Shown piece by piece: positions 10,791 through 21,579 of a stretch of DNA of 64,000 bases; position 1 is the stretch's first letter, and every line of letters starts with the position of its first letter. Under the pieces are notes generated by a model, which was not told the origin of the DNA, searched no databases, and saw only the letters and a program-made list of their open reading frames with translations. The stretch covers positions 7,383,001 through 7,447,000 of the forward strand of contig OX291547.1 in assembly GCA_946406115.1 (NCBI GenBank), in the 5' to 3' direction. The translations under genes were made by a program, and so were the position numbers. The stretch comes from Apoda limacodes (lineage: Eukaryota > Arthropoda > Insecta > Lepidoptera > Limacodidae).

Positions 10791-12133
10791 TTATATTTAT
10801 TGGTTTTAATTTCTTAACAGCGTTAAAATAATAAGGGATAATTAACTTTACTTATACGTTGTACATATGTTAGTTAGTCAGTCCGGTCAATAGCACACGC
10901 CATGACATTAGAATTTGTAACCAAATAAACTTATTCAAGGGTACCATCAAGGATAAGTTGTGTAAATAAAATTGGATCAATGCTTGTATAATGAAGGGTC
11001 GATTGGTCGAAAATTATTATACGCAGTTGGGTATGCTTTGCGACTTCGTTTACATTAGTTTTCTTTTTTTTTCATGAAAATTCAATACGTTTTTGTTCTT
11101 TTATTTAGATTTTTACAGGTTACATTGTTTTCAGCTGTGTTAACAAAAACTTGAAACGTGTGCACATAATAATTTTTAAACGATTTCTACAGATATATGA
11201 TTAGCTTTTGTAGTTTCAACTAAAACCACGATGTTTTAAGCTATTCTCTTTTATACTGCCTTTATTGCTTACTGCTTTTCAAATGGACTTTGTTAAAAGC
11301 AAAGTACGTAGTCGAAAATTATAGTTACAAAATATATTTATAATCACCGGCTATAATCGAAATTGTTGTGTCATATTATATCTCGTGTATGTACCAGCGC
11401 GTTGTCTTGGCCCGTTTACGACGGGACATCTCGCTTTTTAAGCCCAAAGTATGATATCCCGCGTGGGACAGCCAAATCCATACTTTTTAGTATCCTGTAC
11501 CAAAATGTTTAAATTGTCTTCGAATCGAACTTAAACTTTACTAAAAATAAGCCGCGCCATAGGCAAAGAAAATTAATTATGCATCAGGGATCTTTTATAC
11601 CCTTTGCAAGCAATAAAATAAAGCAGAAAAAACATTGATTTTGATTTTTAATGATATTTAAAGTAGATAATATAGAATACTATAACATAGTATATATTTT
11701 TTCAGCATTAGTACAATACAAGCTAAACAATTGTTTATTCTATTGACAACTTAAACTTTTATATTATTGAGTTGTCTGTTTTCTGACCGTCCCGCTTTTA
11801 TTAAATTATTTTCGAATTTTTAACTCTGAAATTTTTACAATCCCACACTTGTCAAAAACAAATCTGGCAACACTGATGTGTGACATATATCATATACGTT
11901 TCCATTTTATTATATAACACTTGAAAAAGAAGTCTTCGGTGTTGATACGTCTATCAATTCTTTTAGGTATTATATTCTAAATAATAATATTTTTTTCGTA
12001 CTTAATGTTAATATTATGCTGCTATGTCTGTATAAATAACACATCAATGAAATGCTATATGACTAATGAAGTGATAATTCCAATCTAGACACGAAAAGTG
12101 CAGGAAAAAGCATGTTAGCATTCACAACTAATA
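10791..12133. other. Unannotated AT-rich stretch
   Basis: Nothing recognised. A small GC-richer patch at 11395-11470 (CCCGTTTACGACGGGACATC) has no assignable function. Confidence 0.4.
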
Positions 12134-12887
12134 CGGAAGCGTTAAAATATCAGCTTTAATAGATTAACAATCTTATATTGATATACGAAAGATTCAATTT
12201 GTTTTGTAATGGCAATAAGACTTGCGACGTTTATTGTTAGAAGCGGCCGTAACAAGAGTCACGAGTTGTTACGTAATATCAGTACGACCAATCTTGTTGA
12301 CAATATGTGGAATACTAAAGCTGGTTTTACGTACAAATGTTTTAGTTGTAATATGGAATGGAAATTTACTTGATGCTAAAACAAAAATTATATGTTTTGT
12401 TAATGATTTACTTGACAATGCTACATTCTTTGTAAGGCTACGAGAATTTATTATGTATCTGCTGTAAATGTTATCTGTTTTAAAAAAACCACCTACTAAT
12501 GAAATTCAGTGATTTGAATGTGAATAAAAATGCTGAACTTTTATGCAAAAATGATTAGATTTGTTAAAGGTGAATGGGCAAACTGGTCTAAAAAACACAG
12601 TTTGCCCCAAGGATTGATACATAGTGCATTTGAAGGAATATTATGATGACATCATTTGCTTGAATTAGACCAAAAATTTATCCTGTCGAAATTAAGATAT
12701 ACTACATTTCCAATATTCTGAATTTGTATTCGATGAAGTATTGCCATCAAATAAACATATATCATTAAACACTAAACTTGCTACGGCATAATTTTTGTGC
12801 TTTTTCATCAAAAATATACATAGACGATTGACAACACCATTACTTATGCGCCTAGCTGTTTTTGGATATAAAATAGATGATGAATAA
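12134..12887 (+). pseudogene. Decayed Cys-rich coding relic, unidentified
   Basis: Several consecutive plus-strand segments read like real protein, but in different frames broken by stops and indels. They are 12164-12240 (contains TCDVYC), 12209-12373 (contains YKCFSC and NMEW), 12372-12467 (FVNDLLDNATFF), 12436-12483 (LLCICCKC), 12551-12646 (VKGEWANWSKKH) and 12711-12887 (stop at 12789, ends LAVFGYKIDDE). Their order, non-repetitive residue composition and Cys pairs suggest one ancestral zinc-binding protein of about 230-250 residues. I do not recognise the family. A host zinc-finger gene relic or an old insertion from a large DNA virus are both possible. No stretch is intact, and no function should be assigned. 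Confidence 0.4.
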
Positions 12888-13750
12888 GGCATTTTTTACT
12901 ATGAAGTAACCAATATTAAATTAAAGATTTTTCTTTTTATATTTTTTTACCCGTAATTTAAGCAGAAGTATATTTATTTATTTGTTAGAATAGACTTCTA
13001 CGTTCCCATACAATTAAATGTTAAATTGAAACTTTTCCAAATGCACTACATGTCAACCCCCGACCAACCGACCGACTTTTAATTTCTTAGACCAAGGTCC
13101 ATAGAATTTTGCCCATTATCCTTTATATTGAAAACTAAACCGATAAAATTATAATACAAAATCAAATAAGTACGTATTATATATATTATTTTAAAATGCT
13201 ATAATTTTAATGATGAATTATTGGAATAACTTATTACAAAAAAATTGTATTTAAAATAAAGAAATTAAACGATTATAAATACATATATAGATTTTGTCTA
13301 TCTATATAAATATATGGTAACTTATTTTCAAATTGATGCTCCATTGCCTTCTTCATATAGTATAAAGGTATCCAGCAAAATCATAAATGCTATATATCCA
13401 ATATAAAGTTAGTATTAGATAATAGATTGTGAATTTAAAGGTTTTATTTGCCACTGACAATAATAAATAACAATATATATATGATAACAACGCATTTAAA
13501 GCAACAAAATCTTTATAAATATGGATATACTTGTAGTGCACCAAAGGTTGTATGGGAGAAATCTTATTCGGATTGATTGTAATCTGTAACTAATCAATCA
13601 GTATCAGAAATCTGTTAATCTTAATCATTTTAACTTTAAGCAAATCTTATATCTAAACTTACTAACTTTAGTCACTTATTACTAATTTCTTATTTATTGT
13701 GTTGTATTTTCCTTTTGATTAATGCTTTATTTTTCTATATGAGAATTATA
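12888..13750. other. Unannotated AT-rich stretch
   Basis: No gene recognised. A small A/T palindrome (TATATAGAT at 13284-13292, ATCTATATA at 13300-13308) is probably low-complexity noise. Confidence 0.4.
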
Positions 13751-13925
13751 TCTTTATATATAAAAATTACGTGTCACGTTGTTTGTCCGCGATGGAATCC
13801 TTAACTTACTGAACCGATTTTGATCAAACTTCGTACCTATCTGTTATTTGATCCAACTTAAAAGATAGGATAGTTTTTATCTCGATCTGTTAGTGCGAGC
13901 GGGACAACGTTCGCTGGGACCGCTA
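13751..13925 (+). mobile_element. Complete short Helitron-like element, 175 bp
   Basis: The element starts with TC after an A (13750) and ends with CTAG (13922-13925) before a T (13926), so it sits in an A/T dinucleotide as Helitrons do. Just before the end, GCGAGCG and CGTTCGC form a small hairpin, the expected subterminal structure. The body contains CACGTTGTTTGTCCGCGATG and TTGATCCAACTTAAAAGATA, phrases I recognise from lepidopteran non-autonomous Helitrons. It has no coding capacity and would depend on a Rep/helicase supplied elsewhere. Confidence 0.75.
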
Positions 13926-14200
13926 GTATATGATAATTATATATATAACATATTCACATTCTATATAATTATGTAATAATTAAAACCGTATTGAAATTAA
14001 TTCTTGAATATACCAATATTGGAATGTAAAAACCGTAATAGTCCAATAAATTGTAAAGTTTCATATTTTATTCTATGTTTCATAAACATAAATAAAAAAA
14101 AGGTAAATGAAAACTAAAATATTCCTATCTGAGTACCTACATATAATAAACGTATCCTCAAATTGTTGAAAAGTAGTTTTGCATGTAGAGACATCCCAGA
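13926..14200. other. Unannotated AT-rich stretch
   Basis: Nothing recognised. Confidence 0.4.
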
Positions 14201-14204
14201 TGTG

Positions 14205-14320
14205 CGGACCGGGTGATGGATGAGCCGTTATCTACGTCGCTGATAACCTTCTGCCCCTCCCTTCTTCCCGACCCTCGCTCCACTCCCTCAAACGTCTCAC
14301 GTTATGTTCCAGTGAAAGTG
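14205..14320. promoter_or_regulatory. GC-richer patch with paired GATA sites
   Basis: GTTATC (14227-14232) and GATAAC (14242-14247) form an inverted pair of GATA-factor sites around TACGTCGCT, inside a short CpG-containing patch followed by a pyrimidine-rich run (14251-14290). It is a plausible intronic enhancer core; nothing else supports it. Confidence 0.25.
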
Positions 14321-14780
14321 TACCTTAACGTAGGTAACTAAGTAGGTATTATATAAACATCATGGTTAATTATTTTGTTAGCAGATAACAATTGTTGGGT
14401 TTAATTTTCTACATTGTACCACTTTTCTTGACAGTAATATGAGTTTGTTCTTGAATAATTTAGCGGTTGAGAAAATTAAGGAAAAGAAGTTCTTTATTTC
14501 ATCGACACACAAATAACCTCTTAATATAGTTACCTATTTATGTGTGTCGGGTACGTGTTAAGGTGACGATAAACGCGCGTGACCTTGTTCAAGTATAAAG
14601 CAAGCTAAAACCGTTTAAGCGTGCTGAAGTCTAGAAGATGGATACAAAAACACAAGTAATCTAAGCTAAAATCTGGCCTATACCTTTTTTTCGTTAAATT
14701 CCATTATTTAGAATCTATGCCTAATAAATTAATTATATTATAAGCCTAAAACATTTTGATTAATGACAAGGCAATTAGGT

Positions 14781-14922
14781 TAATATATTCTTATATATTT
14801 TGTGGAATTGAATGACTTCTACCATTGAAAAAGTGTCATTGTTACTATAATATGTTGCGTTTATATCAATAACGGCAAAGTCAGATAAAGTTCCACAACA
14901 TATAATAAGAATATATAATATT
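14781..14922. repeat. Imperfect long inverted repeat (stem-loop)
   Basis: The left arm 14781-14817 and the right arm 14880-14922 are near reverse complements. The matching blocks are TATTCTTATATATTTTGTGG / CCACAACATATAATAAGAAT, and AATGACT / AGTCAG at the loop side. The loop is about 60 bases. It could be a small hairpin MITE or an old hairpin transcript; no coding capacity. Confidence 0.5.
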
Positions 14923-15700
14923 ATATTATATCACGCCAATAGGAGAAGTACTGTTTCTATTATGATAATCGTGAATATTCAGTCAGTCAGTGTTGAATTT
15001 TCGTAAATTTGCATGCCTATAACTTCTATTTGTACGGTTTCTACCAGTACACTTAGCTTATTAAATAAACAGATTCAGCTGTTGGGCGTGAAAATATTTC
15101 AATTAATTCATTTGTTTTCATTGATATTTTCTTAAGTGAGTCTCATCTCTTAGTTTATTTCCAATTATTTAATACGTATAAAAGTTGATTAGTATTATTT
15201 TAGTGTCGTGACAAAAACTACGCGTTTCAATTACTTTGCAATAAAATACTTTATAGATTTTTGTCTATTTTAATAAACGAAAGTGGTATCGAATTGAGTA
15301 ATAATTGACTTTTCAGGTAGAACTGCATTCGAGCTCGAGAATTCTCAAGTACCGAGATATTAAAACTAATATCTCGGGACTAATCTACTAATCCTTAACC
15401 TTAATAAAACTTAGAATAACTGAGAATGATCGTTATAGGTATAGATATATATTAGGAATATCTATTAGATTAAGCTGTTATTTTTAATATTAAGAAAAAC
15501 AAAAACATTTTTTATACTTGGACTGAAAAGTTACCAGATTCGAATATATTTAAGCATATCCTATATATTGTATCTATTTTTTTTTTGTATATCCATAATA
15601 TTATATGTTTTCAAAAATGTATGTAGGTACTGTAGGAGCTTATAAGCTACCTACATGTTATTTTTATAAATGCATAGTATTTTTAAAATATTGTAAACGA
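14923..15700. other. Unannotated AT-rich stretch
   Basis: No gene recognised. A small palindrome-like pair GATATTAAAACTAATATC lies at 15356-15373. Confidence 0.35.
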
Positions 15701-15714
15701 AAATAGTAAAGTAT

Positions 15715-15920
15715 TGTTAAAAAGCACTACTCGAGTCGTTGCGTCGTGCGTGACCACAATGTACTGACATGGAACTGTGTTACCGACGACGCGTAGTACA
15801 ATATCGTTATGTCCCGTATTCATTAGTGAACTTGCCGTGTTATCACTCGCGGCGGGTAATGGCTCCATATCAAATATTGACTGTTTTGCCCGCGCTATCG
15901 GATTACGTCACTCGGTAGTC
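15715..15920. promoter_or_regulatory. CpG-rich patch, candidate regulatory region
   Basis: CpG is frequent here (for example TTGCGTCGTGCGTGACC, CCGACGACGCGTAG, CACTCGCGGCGGG) against a CpG-poor background, and a CRE-like TTACGTCACT lies at about 15904. A 61-codon minus frame (15868-15683) is unlike any protein I know. It may be an enhancer or a minor promoter. Confidence 0.3.
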
Positions 15921-16153
15921 AGTCAGTAGGTACTTGTCTAATATCACTTTAGCATAAATATTTACGCCAATAGTTTAAGAAAATCTTAGGAATTTGATTC
16001 ATAAATATTTTAGCGCGGTTTGGATTATTAAGAAATTAAAAAGTAATGTTTTGCTTGTTCTCGGGTTCCGGCACACCACGGCCTTTATCTGTATCAGCAG
16101 GAATAATAGATCGTGAAACGGATTATATAAGGTAATTAAGTAGGCGTGTAATT

Positions 16154-16532
16154 AGGGTTGCCCGATTGCTGGGAGCCATCGGGATTGTTACGGAATGTGG
16201 GTATATATGTCCCGGGTCCTGGAATTTTCTGAAATGCCCTGGAAGATTGCGATGTCGATGATGGCTAAAATTCACAATCAAGGAAATAAGTTTACACAGA
16301 AAGGCCTTACGGAGTATGTGACGATTTTCGTTTTGCAACATCTATTTAAGTACTCAAAAAATATTTATTTACTACCGTTCATATATTGATCACATTATGT
16401 CTTAATTATTAGGACACATTTACAATCGAATGAATCTTAAATATTTAAAACTTTTTTTCTAACCCTGTTTCGACAAGCTTGAACGCTTGCGATATATTTT
16501 TTTTTCTTTTAACCCGAAATTCTGGCAACCCT
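16154..16532. mobile_element. Possible MITE bounded by AGGGTTGCC inverted repeats
   Basis: AGGGTTGCC at 16154-16162 is mirrored by GGCAACCCT at 16524-16532, giving a 379-bp unit. The match hardly extends beyond 9 bp and no target-site duplication is visible. A 64-codon plus frame inside is not recognisable. Confidence 0.3.
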
Positions 16533-16725
16533 GCGGTAAGGCTGTACAATAGCTGCAAATAATATACTCACATCGCTTTTGGGTTCCAAAAAAGTATAAC
16601 CCTTGTGATATTGCTATGGAAATTAAAACCTTACAAATTCGCTAGCTAGTATCGACAGTGCAGAATTGTTTATGAAAGACGTACTCGACTACTTATACCA
16701 ACATACTTTAAGTATATTGATTTTG

Positions 16726-17066
16726 AGGGTTCCGTACCCAAAAGGTAAATAACGGGGCCCTATTACTAAGACTCCGCTAAGCGTCTGTCCATCTGTCCGT
16801 CCGTCTGTCACCAGGATGTATCTGATGAACCGTGATAGACAATTGAAATTTTCACAGAAGATGTATTTCTGTTGCTGCTATAACAACAAATACTAAAAAA
16901 CAGAATAAAATAAATATTTAAGAGGGCTCCCATACAACAAACGTGATTTTTTTTTGTTTTTGCTCGCTATTGATAACGGCAACAGGTAGACGGTTGAAAT
17001 ATTCACATAATATTTGGTTATATTTTCACTTTATAAAAAAATAATAAAATGGGAATAAAATCAACA
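16726..17066 (+). mobile_element. Family A element, left part
   Basis: It starts with AGGGTTCCGTACCCA at 16726, continues with CTATTACTAAGACTCCGC, a (GTCC/GTCT)n tract at 16784-16808, CACCAGGATGTATCTGATGA, and the internal TTGATAACGGCAACAGGTAG block. The alignment to the copy at 56168 breaks at about 17066, where LINE sequence begins, and resumes at about 17472. Confidence 0.8.
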
Positions 17067-17470
17067 CTAACCCAAAATTAAATTTGGACTTGGACGCAAA
17101 TCTGTCGCACAAACTGTTAAAACTTAGCAGGAAAAACCTACGCTACATAGTTGGCATAATAACAGGTCACTGCCCGCTAAACAGGCACTTTTTCAATATC
17201 GGCGTTACTGACAGTCCTCTATGCAGGGGCTGTATGGAAGCCGAGGAGACACCGTCTCACGTGGTTCTTCATTGCAAAAGCGTGAGCGACCAACGGACAA
17301 AGCTCCTTAAGAATCCACAAACCATGAGAGAGGCGCTGAATAACATCAGGTGCCTCCTTAACTTTTGGATGGAGCTGGGATGGTATGAGTAACCAATGAC
17401 AGGTATTGGTTTCTTACGTACAATCGCCCTATTATGAGGCTAAGTGCGGAAAACATAAGTCCAACTAACT
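17067..17470 (+). pseudogene. LINE ORF2 C-terminal fragment inserted in family A
   Basis: The frame 17084-17392 encodes 102 residues. It carries LRYIVGIITGHCPLNRH, then C47-x2-C50-x8-H59-x4-C64 (CRGCMEAEETPSHVVLHC), and ends NFWMELGWYE. This layout, the end of an RNase H-like part followed by a CCHC knuckle, is typical of the C-terminus of R1/Jockey-type LINE ORF2 proteins. The ATG is only the first Met in the truncated copy. The open frame is undamaged, so the insertion may be fairly young. A short 3' UTR ends in CCAACTAACTAACAAC. No poly(A) tail is present. Confidence 0.8.
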
Positions 17471-17500
17471 AACAACAAACGTGATTTTTTTGCCGTTTTT
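17471..17500 (+). mobile_element. Family A element, right remnant after LINE insertion
   Basis: ACAAACGTGATTTTTTTGCC followed by GTTTTTAT continues the family A sequence seen at 56512-56541. The terminal TACGGAACCC and ACTTGGCCGG are missing, so the right end was lost. Confidence 0.6.
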
Positions 17501-17717
17501 ATTTCCTTACTCTTCGTTTTTTATTGAACAAATTTTGAAATTAAATAGTTACAAAATCATATTATTGTTAATACTAATATTATATGCATATTAGTAATTA
17601 TAAAATATTTATACTATCACCACATTTTTATTATACTAGATACTAATGTTTTGCAAGCCATTTATTTGTTTCTCTTTTTTTACCAAATTACCGTCAGTAA
17701 AATCAGCTTGTGTCTAT
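17501..17717. other. Unannotated AT-rich stretch
   Basis: Nothing recognised. Confidence 0.35.
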
Positions 17718-17800
17718 GGTTGGCTGGTAGAGAATGCTAAATGGCATTCACGTACACAGGTTAGTGCAGTAAATTGAATAAAATAAATTAAATAATAAGT
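17718..17800 (+). repeat. 3' tail of a non-LTR retroelement, second copy
   Basis: GGTTGGCTGGTAGAGAATGC and a downstream AATAAAATAAATTAAATAA tail match the copy at 822-902 in order and orientation. No coding part is attached. Confidence 0.55.
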
Positions 17801-18250
17801 TTAAAAAAGTAGCTACTGACATACAAATAGTAGATAACAAAAGGCTTCGCCTGCTAGGGTGCCCTTCATTTGACCCTGCAATCCCAAGCTTTTTGAGGAC
17901 AAAATCCTATATTTCAAATCATGTTTACAACATTTGCTTCAGATAAGTCCTCCTATAGCATATTTTATTATCCGTTATTGTTCGTTTTTGCCAAATTTTA
18001 CATATTTTTTACGTTTGGAAATCAGTGGATTACTTAAACAATTTGGATGAGGTAGTTCGTACAACTCTGGTATCAATTTTAAATGTAAACATTGAAAAAA
18101 GGACATGGCTTCAGACCTCTGTACCGATTAGATTAGTTTTGCCTTACCAGCCTTTTTAGCTTCAATTTTTAGCACATAACCACTTTCTAAAAAAAATCAT
18201 TTCAAATCAATTGGTGACACAGATATTTCCTGACTCACTGAATATAAAAT
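17801..18250. other. Unannotated stretch
   Basis: AT-rich. A fragment CAAAAGGCTTCGCCTGCTAG at 17838-17857 resembles a Helitron-like 3' end but is too short to be sure. No gene. Confidence 0.35.
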
Positions 18251-18256
18251 GCTTGG

Positions 18257-18872
18257 TTGATGGCCTCCCCAAACACAAATCAGCCTACTATTCCAGAGTC
18301 ACTAAGACAATGGGACGAGCCGCTATGTAGATTAGTACGGAACGATCTTGTGAAAACGGCATCTACAGAGCAAGCTCGTCTTCTTGCTGTGGCTGTGTGG
18401 AAATCTGGGCTTTGGTTAGGAGCTTTGTCCTCTCGATTTACGGGGACTTTAATGGATGCAAACACATTCCGAATAGCTGTCTGCCTAAGATTAGGAGCAT
18501 TTGATAATATTCCCCACAGCTGCTAGTGTGGTAATTTAGTGGATAGGCTAGGTCATCATGGGCTATCTTGCAGAAAAAGTGCTGGCTGGCAACTACCTCA
18601 GGAAAGGCTGGTTCAGGAGCTGACGCCGCGGAACATTCTCAGCGTAGAAAATATGCAGCCCTTGGCAACGGCTACATTTTTTAAGCTTTTGGAGTAGAGA
18701 CCATGGGATCTTGGGGACCGAGCGCCCATCGTTTTTATAAGGAAGTAACCAAGCGATTGATCTCCACTTCAAAAAATTAGAAGGTGGTTTATATTTTGGA
18801 CAACAAATAAGCTTTGCCATACAACGTGGCAACGCTGCCAGTCTTCTGGCCACTTTATCACCCGGTTTTTAA
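18257..18872 (+). pseudogene. Retroelement C-terminal region (HGLSC type), broken in three frames
   Basis: Frame 1 (18257-18592) encodes RQWDEPLCR, QARLLAVAVWKSGLWL, FRIAVCLRLGA, then an in-frame stop at 18524-18526 and C-G...HHGLSCRKSAGW. The stop falls inside the expected Cys pair. Frame 2 (18610-18780) continues with RRKYAALG, ETMGSWGPSAHRFY, with stops at about 18679 and 18778. Frame 3 (18783-18872) ends with FGQQISFAIQRGNAASLLAT. These blocks are in the order of a widespread invertebrate retroelement protein located after the reverse transcriptase. Between SAGW and the second block the family normally has about 60-80 residues with RPD and WD-type motifs of a possible restriction-like nuclease; here they are deleted. 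The element class is uncertain; it cannot be functional. Confidence 0.7.
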
Positions 18873-19413
18873 TCTCATTGTTTATATATTAAATATATAT
18901 TTTAATATTTAAAATGAAAAAGTAAGTTTATATAAACATATAATATAAATGTATATGTCGCAGGCAAATCGTATAATCCGCCGTTTTACAATATGCCTAG
19001 GCAGATCGTAAAGTATGTAAACGAAGGGAAAAGAAATCACACCGTATAAGTCATGTATGTTAGGTTAGTTAGTTATAAAACTTTTTAAATTTTATTTACA
19101 TGATGTACTTTTGCAGAAATTTTATTGTAAAACATTAAACATTATCCTTAAGATAATTTATCTATTTTTTTAACTGGATCAAGGCAAGTTTATAGCTATT
19201 TCTATTTCGAGTATGACGAATACGTAAATCGCCTTTCTTTTAAAAACAATTAATATTTTTATAAACATTAATTCAATTATACATCATAATTTTTAATCTT
19301 ACATAAAATGAAATTAATAAATAATAGACATTCATACGGGTTTTAGGCTTAAATATATGTATACGTATAATTATTTGGTAGAGAAGTAAAGTAATATTTA
19401 TAGAAGACCAGCT
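18873..19413. other. Unannotated AT-rich stretch
   Basis: Nothing recognised. Confidence 0.4.
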
Positions 19414-19553
19414 TTTGCCCAGTTTGACCCGCACTAAATTCGGTCATCTACGACGGCAATTTCAACGGCAACTCATACTATTTCATCTTAATCGGTACAG
19501 CGGTTTAGACAGACAGACAAAGTTACTTTCGCATTTAAAACATTAGTACGGAT
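19410..19553 (-). mobile_element. Helitron-like short element fragment
   Basis: AGCTTTTGCCCAGTTTGACC, TAAATTCGGTCATC and TTTCGCATTTAAAACATTAG are the reverse complement of the usual lepidopteran CTACTAATATTATAAATGCG...GGCAAAAGCTAGT element. The CTAG terminus has been lost. Confidence 0.5.
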
Positions 19554-21579
19554 TAATTTATACGATAGTATTTTATTCAAAACGGCATTAATTTTTGGCG
19601 TCAAGTCTGAAACGCTAGCTTTAAATGTGTAAACAATTTCTAAATCTTCGACCTACATAGCCCAAACACAGTCTGATCTAGAGAATGCGGAATTTAAATA
19701 ATTCAAATTGATTTACATGTGAATTTATTCACGCTGCTTCTTTGCTTTAGTACCTACTTACCTACCTATAGTAAATCTAGCTGTGACTTTGTCCACGTGT
19801 AATCGTGGTCCAGGTGGGGACATGTTATTTGATATACTGTACTACCTAAATAATGTGGTATATACAAAAATTTTACTTATTCAATAAAGCTGTCCCCGTG
19901 GCTTTTTCCATGAAAAAAAAGAGCCATAAATAATCAATTTTTTTTTTTTAAACAAATAAATTGGTTCTTGATCTATACCTATAGCTATCTGATAAAACTA
20001 AAAACTGGAAAATGCCTTAACCATACTACTGAACTAAGTATTTATAAAACTTCTCAATAAAATATCTTCTTGGCTAAGGGAGGGCCAACGTATGTACAAA
20101 AAGTCGGAACTGATGACGCGAGAGTAGCGAGGCAGCGTCCTGCAGTTGTCAGTTGCTCACAAAGGTATATTTGGAAACAACTTTAAATTCCAACATCCTA
20201 AAAATAAAGTACTTAATAAGATTCAGTTTTCAAAAAAAAGTTTCACTAAGTTACATGATGTGATAAGATGATAGAATTTTCCTTCGGTTATAACTTAAAC
20301 AAACATAGATACTAAGCTAGATAACAGCGTTTACGCAATTATCTGATAGTATCATCGTCTCCATGTCTCTACACTGCAATGTGTTTATGTGAGTCCAACT
20401 AGCCCTAAGGGACTATTACCAACAGTTTTTTGTTTTCGTTTCTACACATAAGCCGACTAGGGTTCCGTTTTTCTCTTTGTAGTTTTTTAGTTTTAAAATG
20501 CTTTACAAAAACGCATTTTAATGGTTTCCAACCATAATAATAGGACTTTAAAAACATCCTTATTGTAAGACTTTTGTGAGACTTTGGTGTATGTCTATCT
20601 ATCTGTATATATCATGGCTGTTTTACTTATCAAATATAAAAATGATATATATCGACTTTATAGTCTTTAAGAGGAAGTATCCGACTCCTTTTCCTAATAC
20701 AAACCTATTTCCCCTTTTCCTGCCTGATTTTGGCACATAATTTTTTTATATTTGTATATGATATACATAATCAGTCTATGTCTGTATGTTTTGTTATTTT
20801 GTAAATTTTTTGCCCTGTAAAATTCTAAAAAAAAAGCTTCTTTCTTAAGGAAATTTTTAGATGTGCTCTGTACTAATTTGTAGAATAATTTTTAAGAAAA
20901 CAAAAATTACAGACATAGATTAATTCACTATCTTCCAAGATAAGTTATTTCTATACAATTAGAGTTCCCACTGGCATTTTTTTCCCAGGGAACTACTCCG
21001 TTACGTCACAACAAATCAACAGAATTACTTTCTATTGGGCACAGGGATACCTGGAGAGACAAAGGTCAGGTTTGAAAGTTTTTTTTTGCGTGTCAATCCG
21101 TTATACATCCTTTTACGGGGTGTGGTTTTCGGGACATCGGAAGCTAGAAGCACAAAGAATTATTACTTAATAATTAATTATTACACAAAGAAAAATTGGT
21201 TCTATGGGCATATAGTCAAAATAAATAAGTCTAATATTCGCGTTTTCAGTGAATATATCCCGTATAAGCCATTACAAATTACTATTCAAAATTTTACGGT
21301 TCCTTCTGTATTCAAGGCATATCTTTACGGGACATATCTTACATATATAGTAAATAAAGATTTTTAACTGTAAAGTTTCTTGCGTACTCAGAAAACCTCC
21401 AAAACATCCTCGCGGTCGAAGTTGCGGGCAAAAACTAGTATAAAATAAGTACTTACTTATGTGTGTCTAAAACTAGGCCTTTGCACATAAGCAATTAGTT
21501 CCAAATTTATGACTAACAGCCTCAGAAGTAAATGATTGATAGGTACATCAAACATTTTTCAACTTCAGCTGCTACAGCT
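19554..21579. other. Mostly unannotated; one 110-codon frame judged spurious
   Basis: The frame 21035-21367 is compositionally AT-driven and not recognisable. An AGGGTTCCGTTTTTC at 20459 hints at a highly diverged family A/B end. A Helitron-like 3' end, GTCGAAGTTGCGGGCAAAAA then CTAGT, lies at 21417-21440. Confidence 0.35.

Noticed and set aside
21035..21367. 110-codon plus frame
   Set aside because: Composition is Ile/Tyr/Lys-rich as AT-rich DNA gives by chance; no domain, no splice signals, no recognisable repeat protein.
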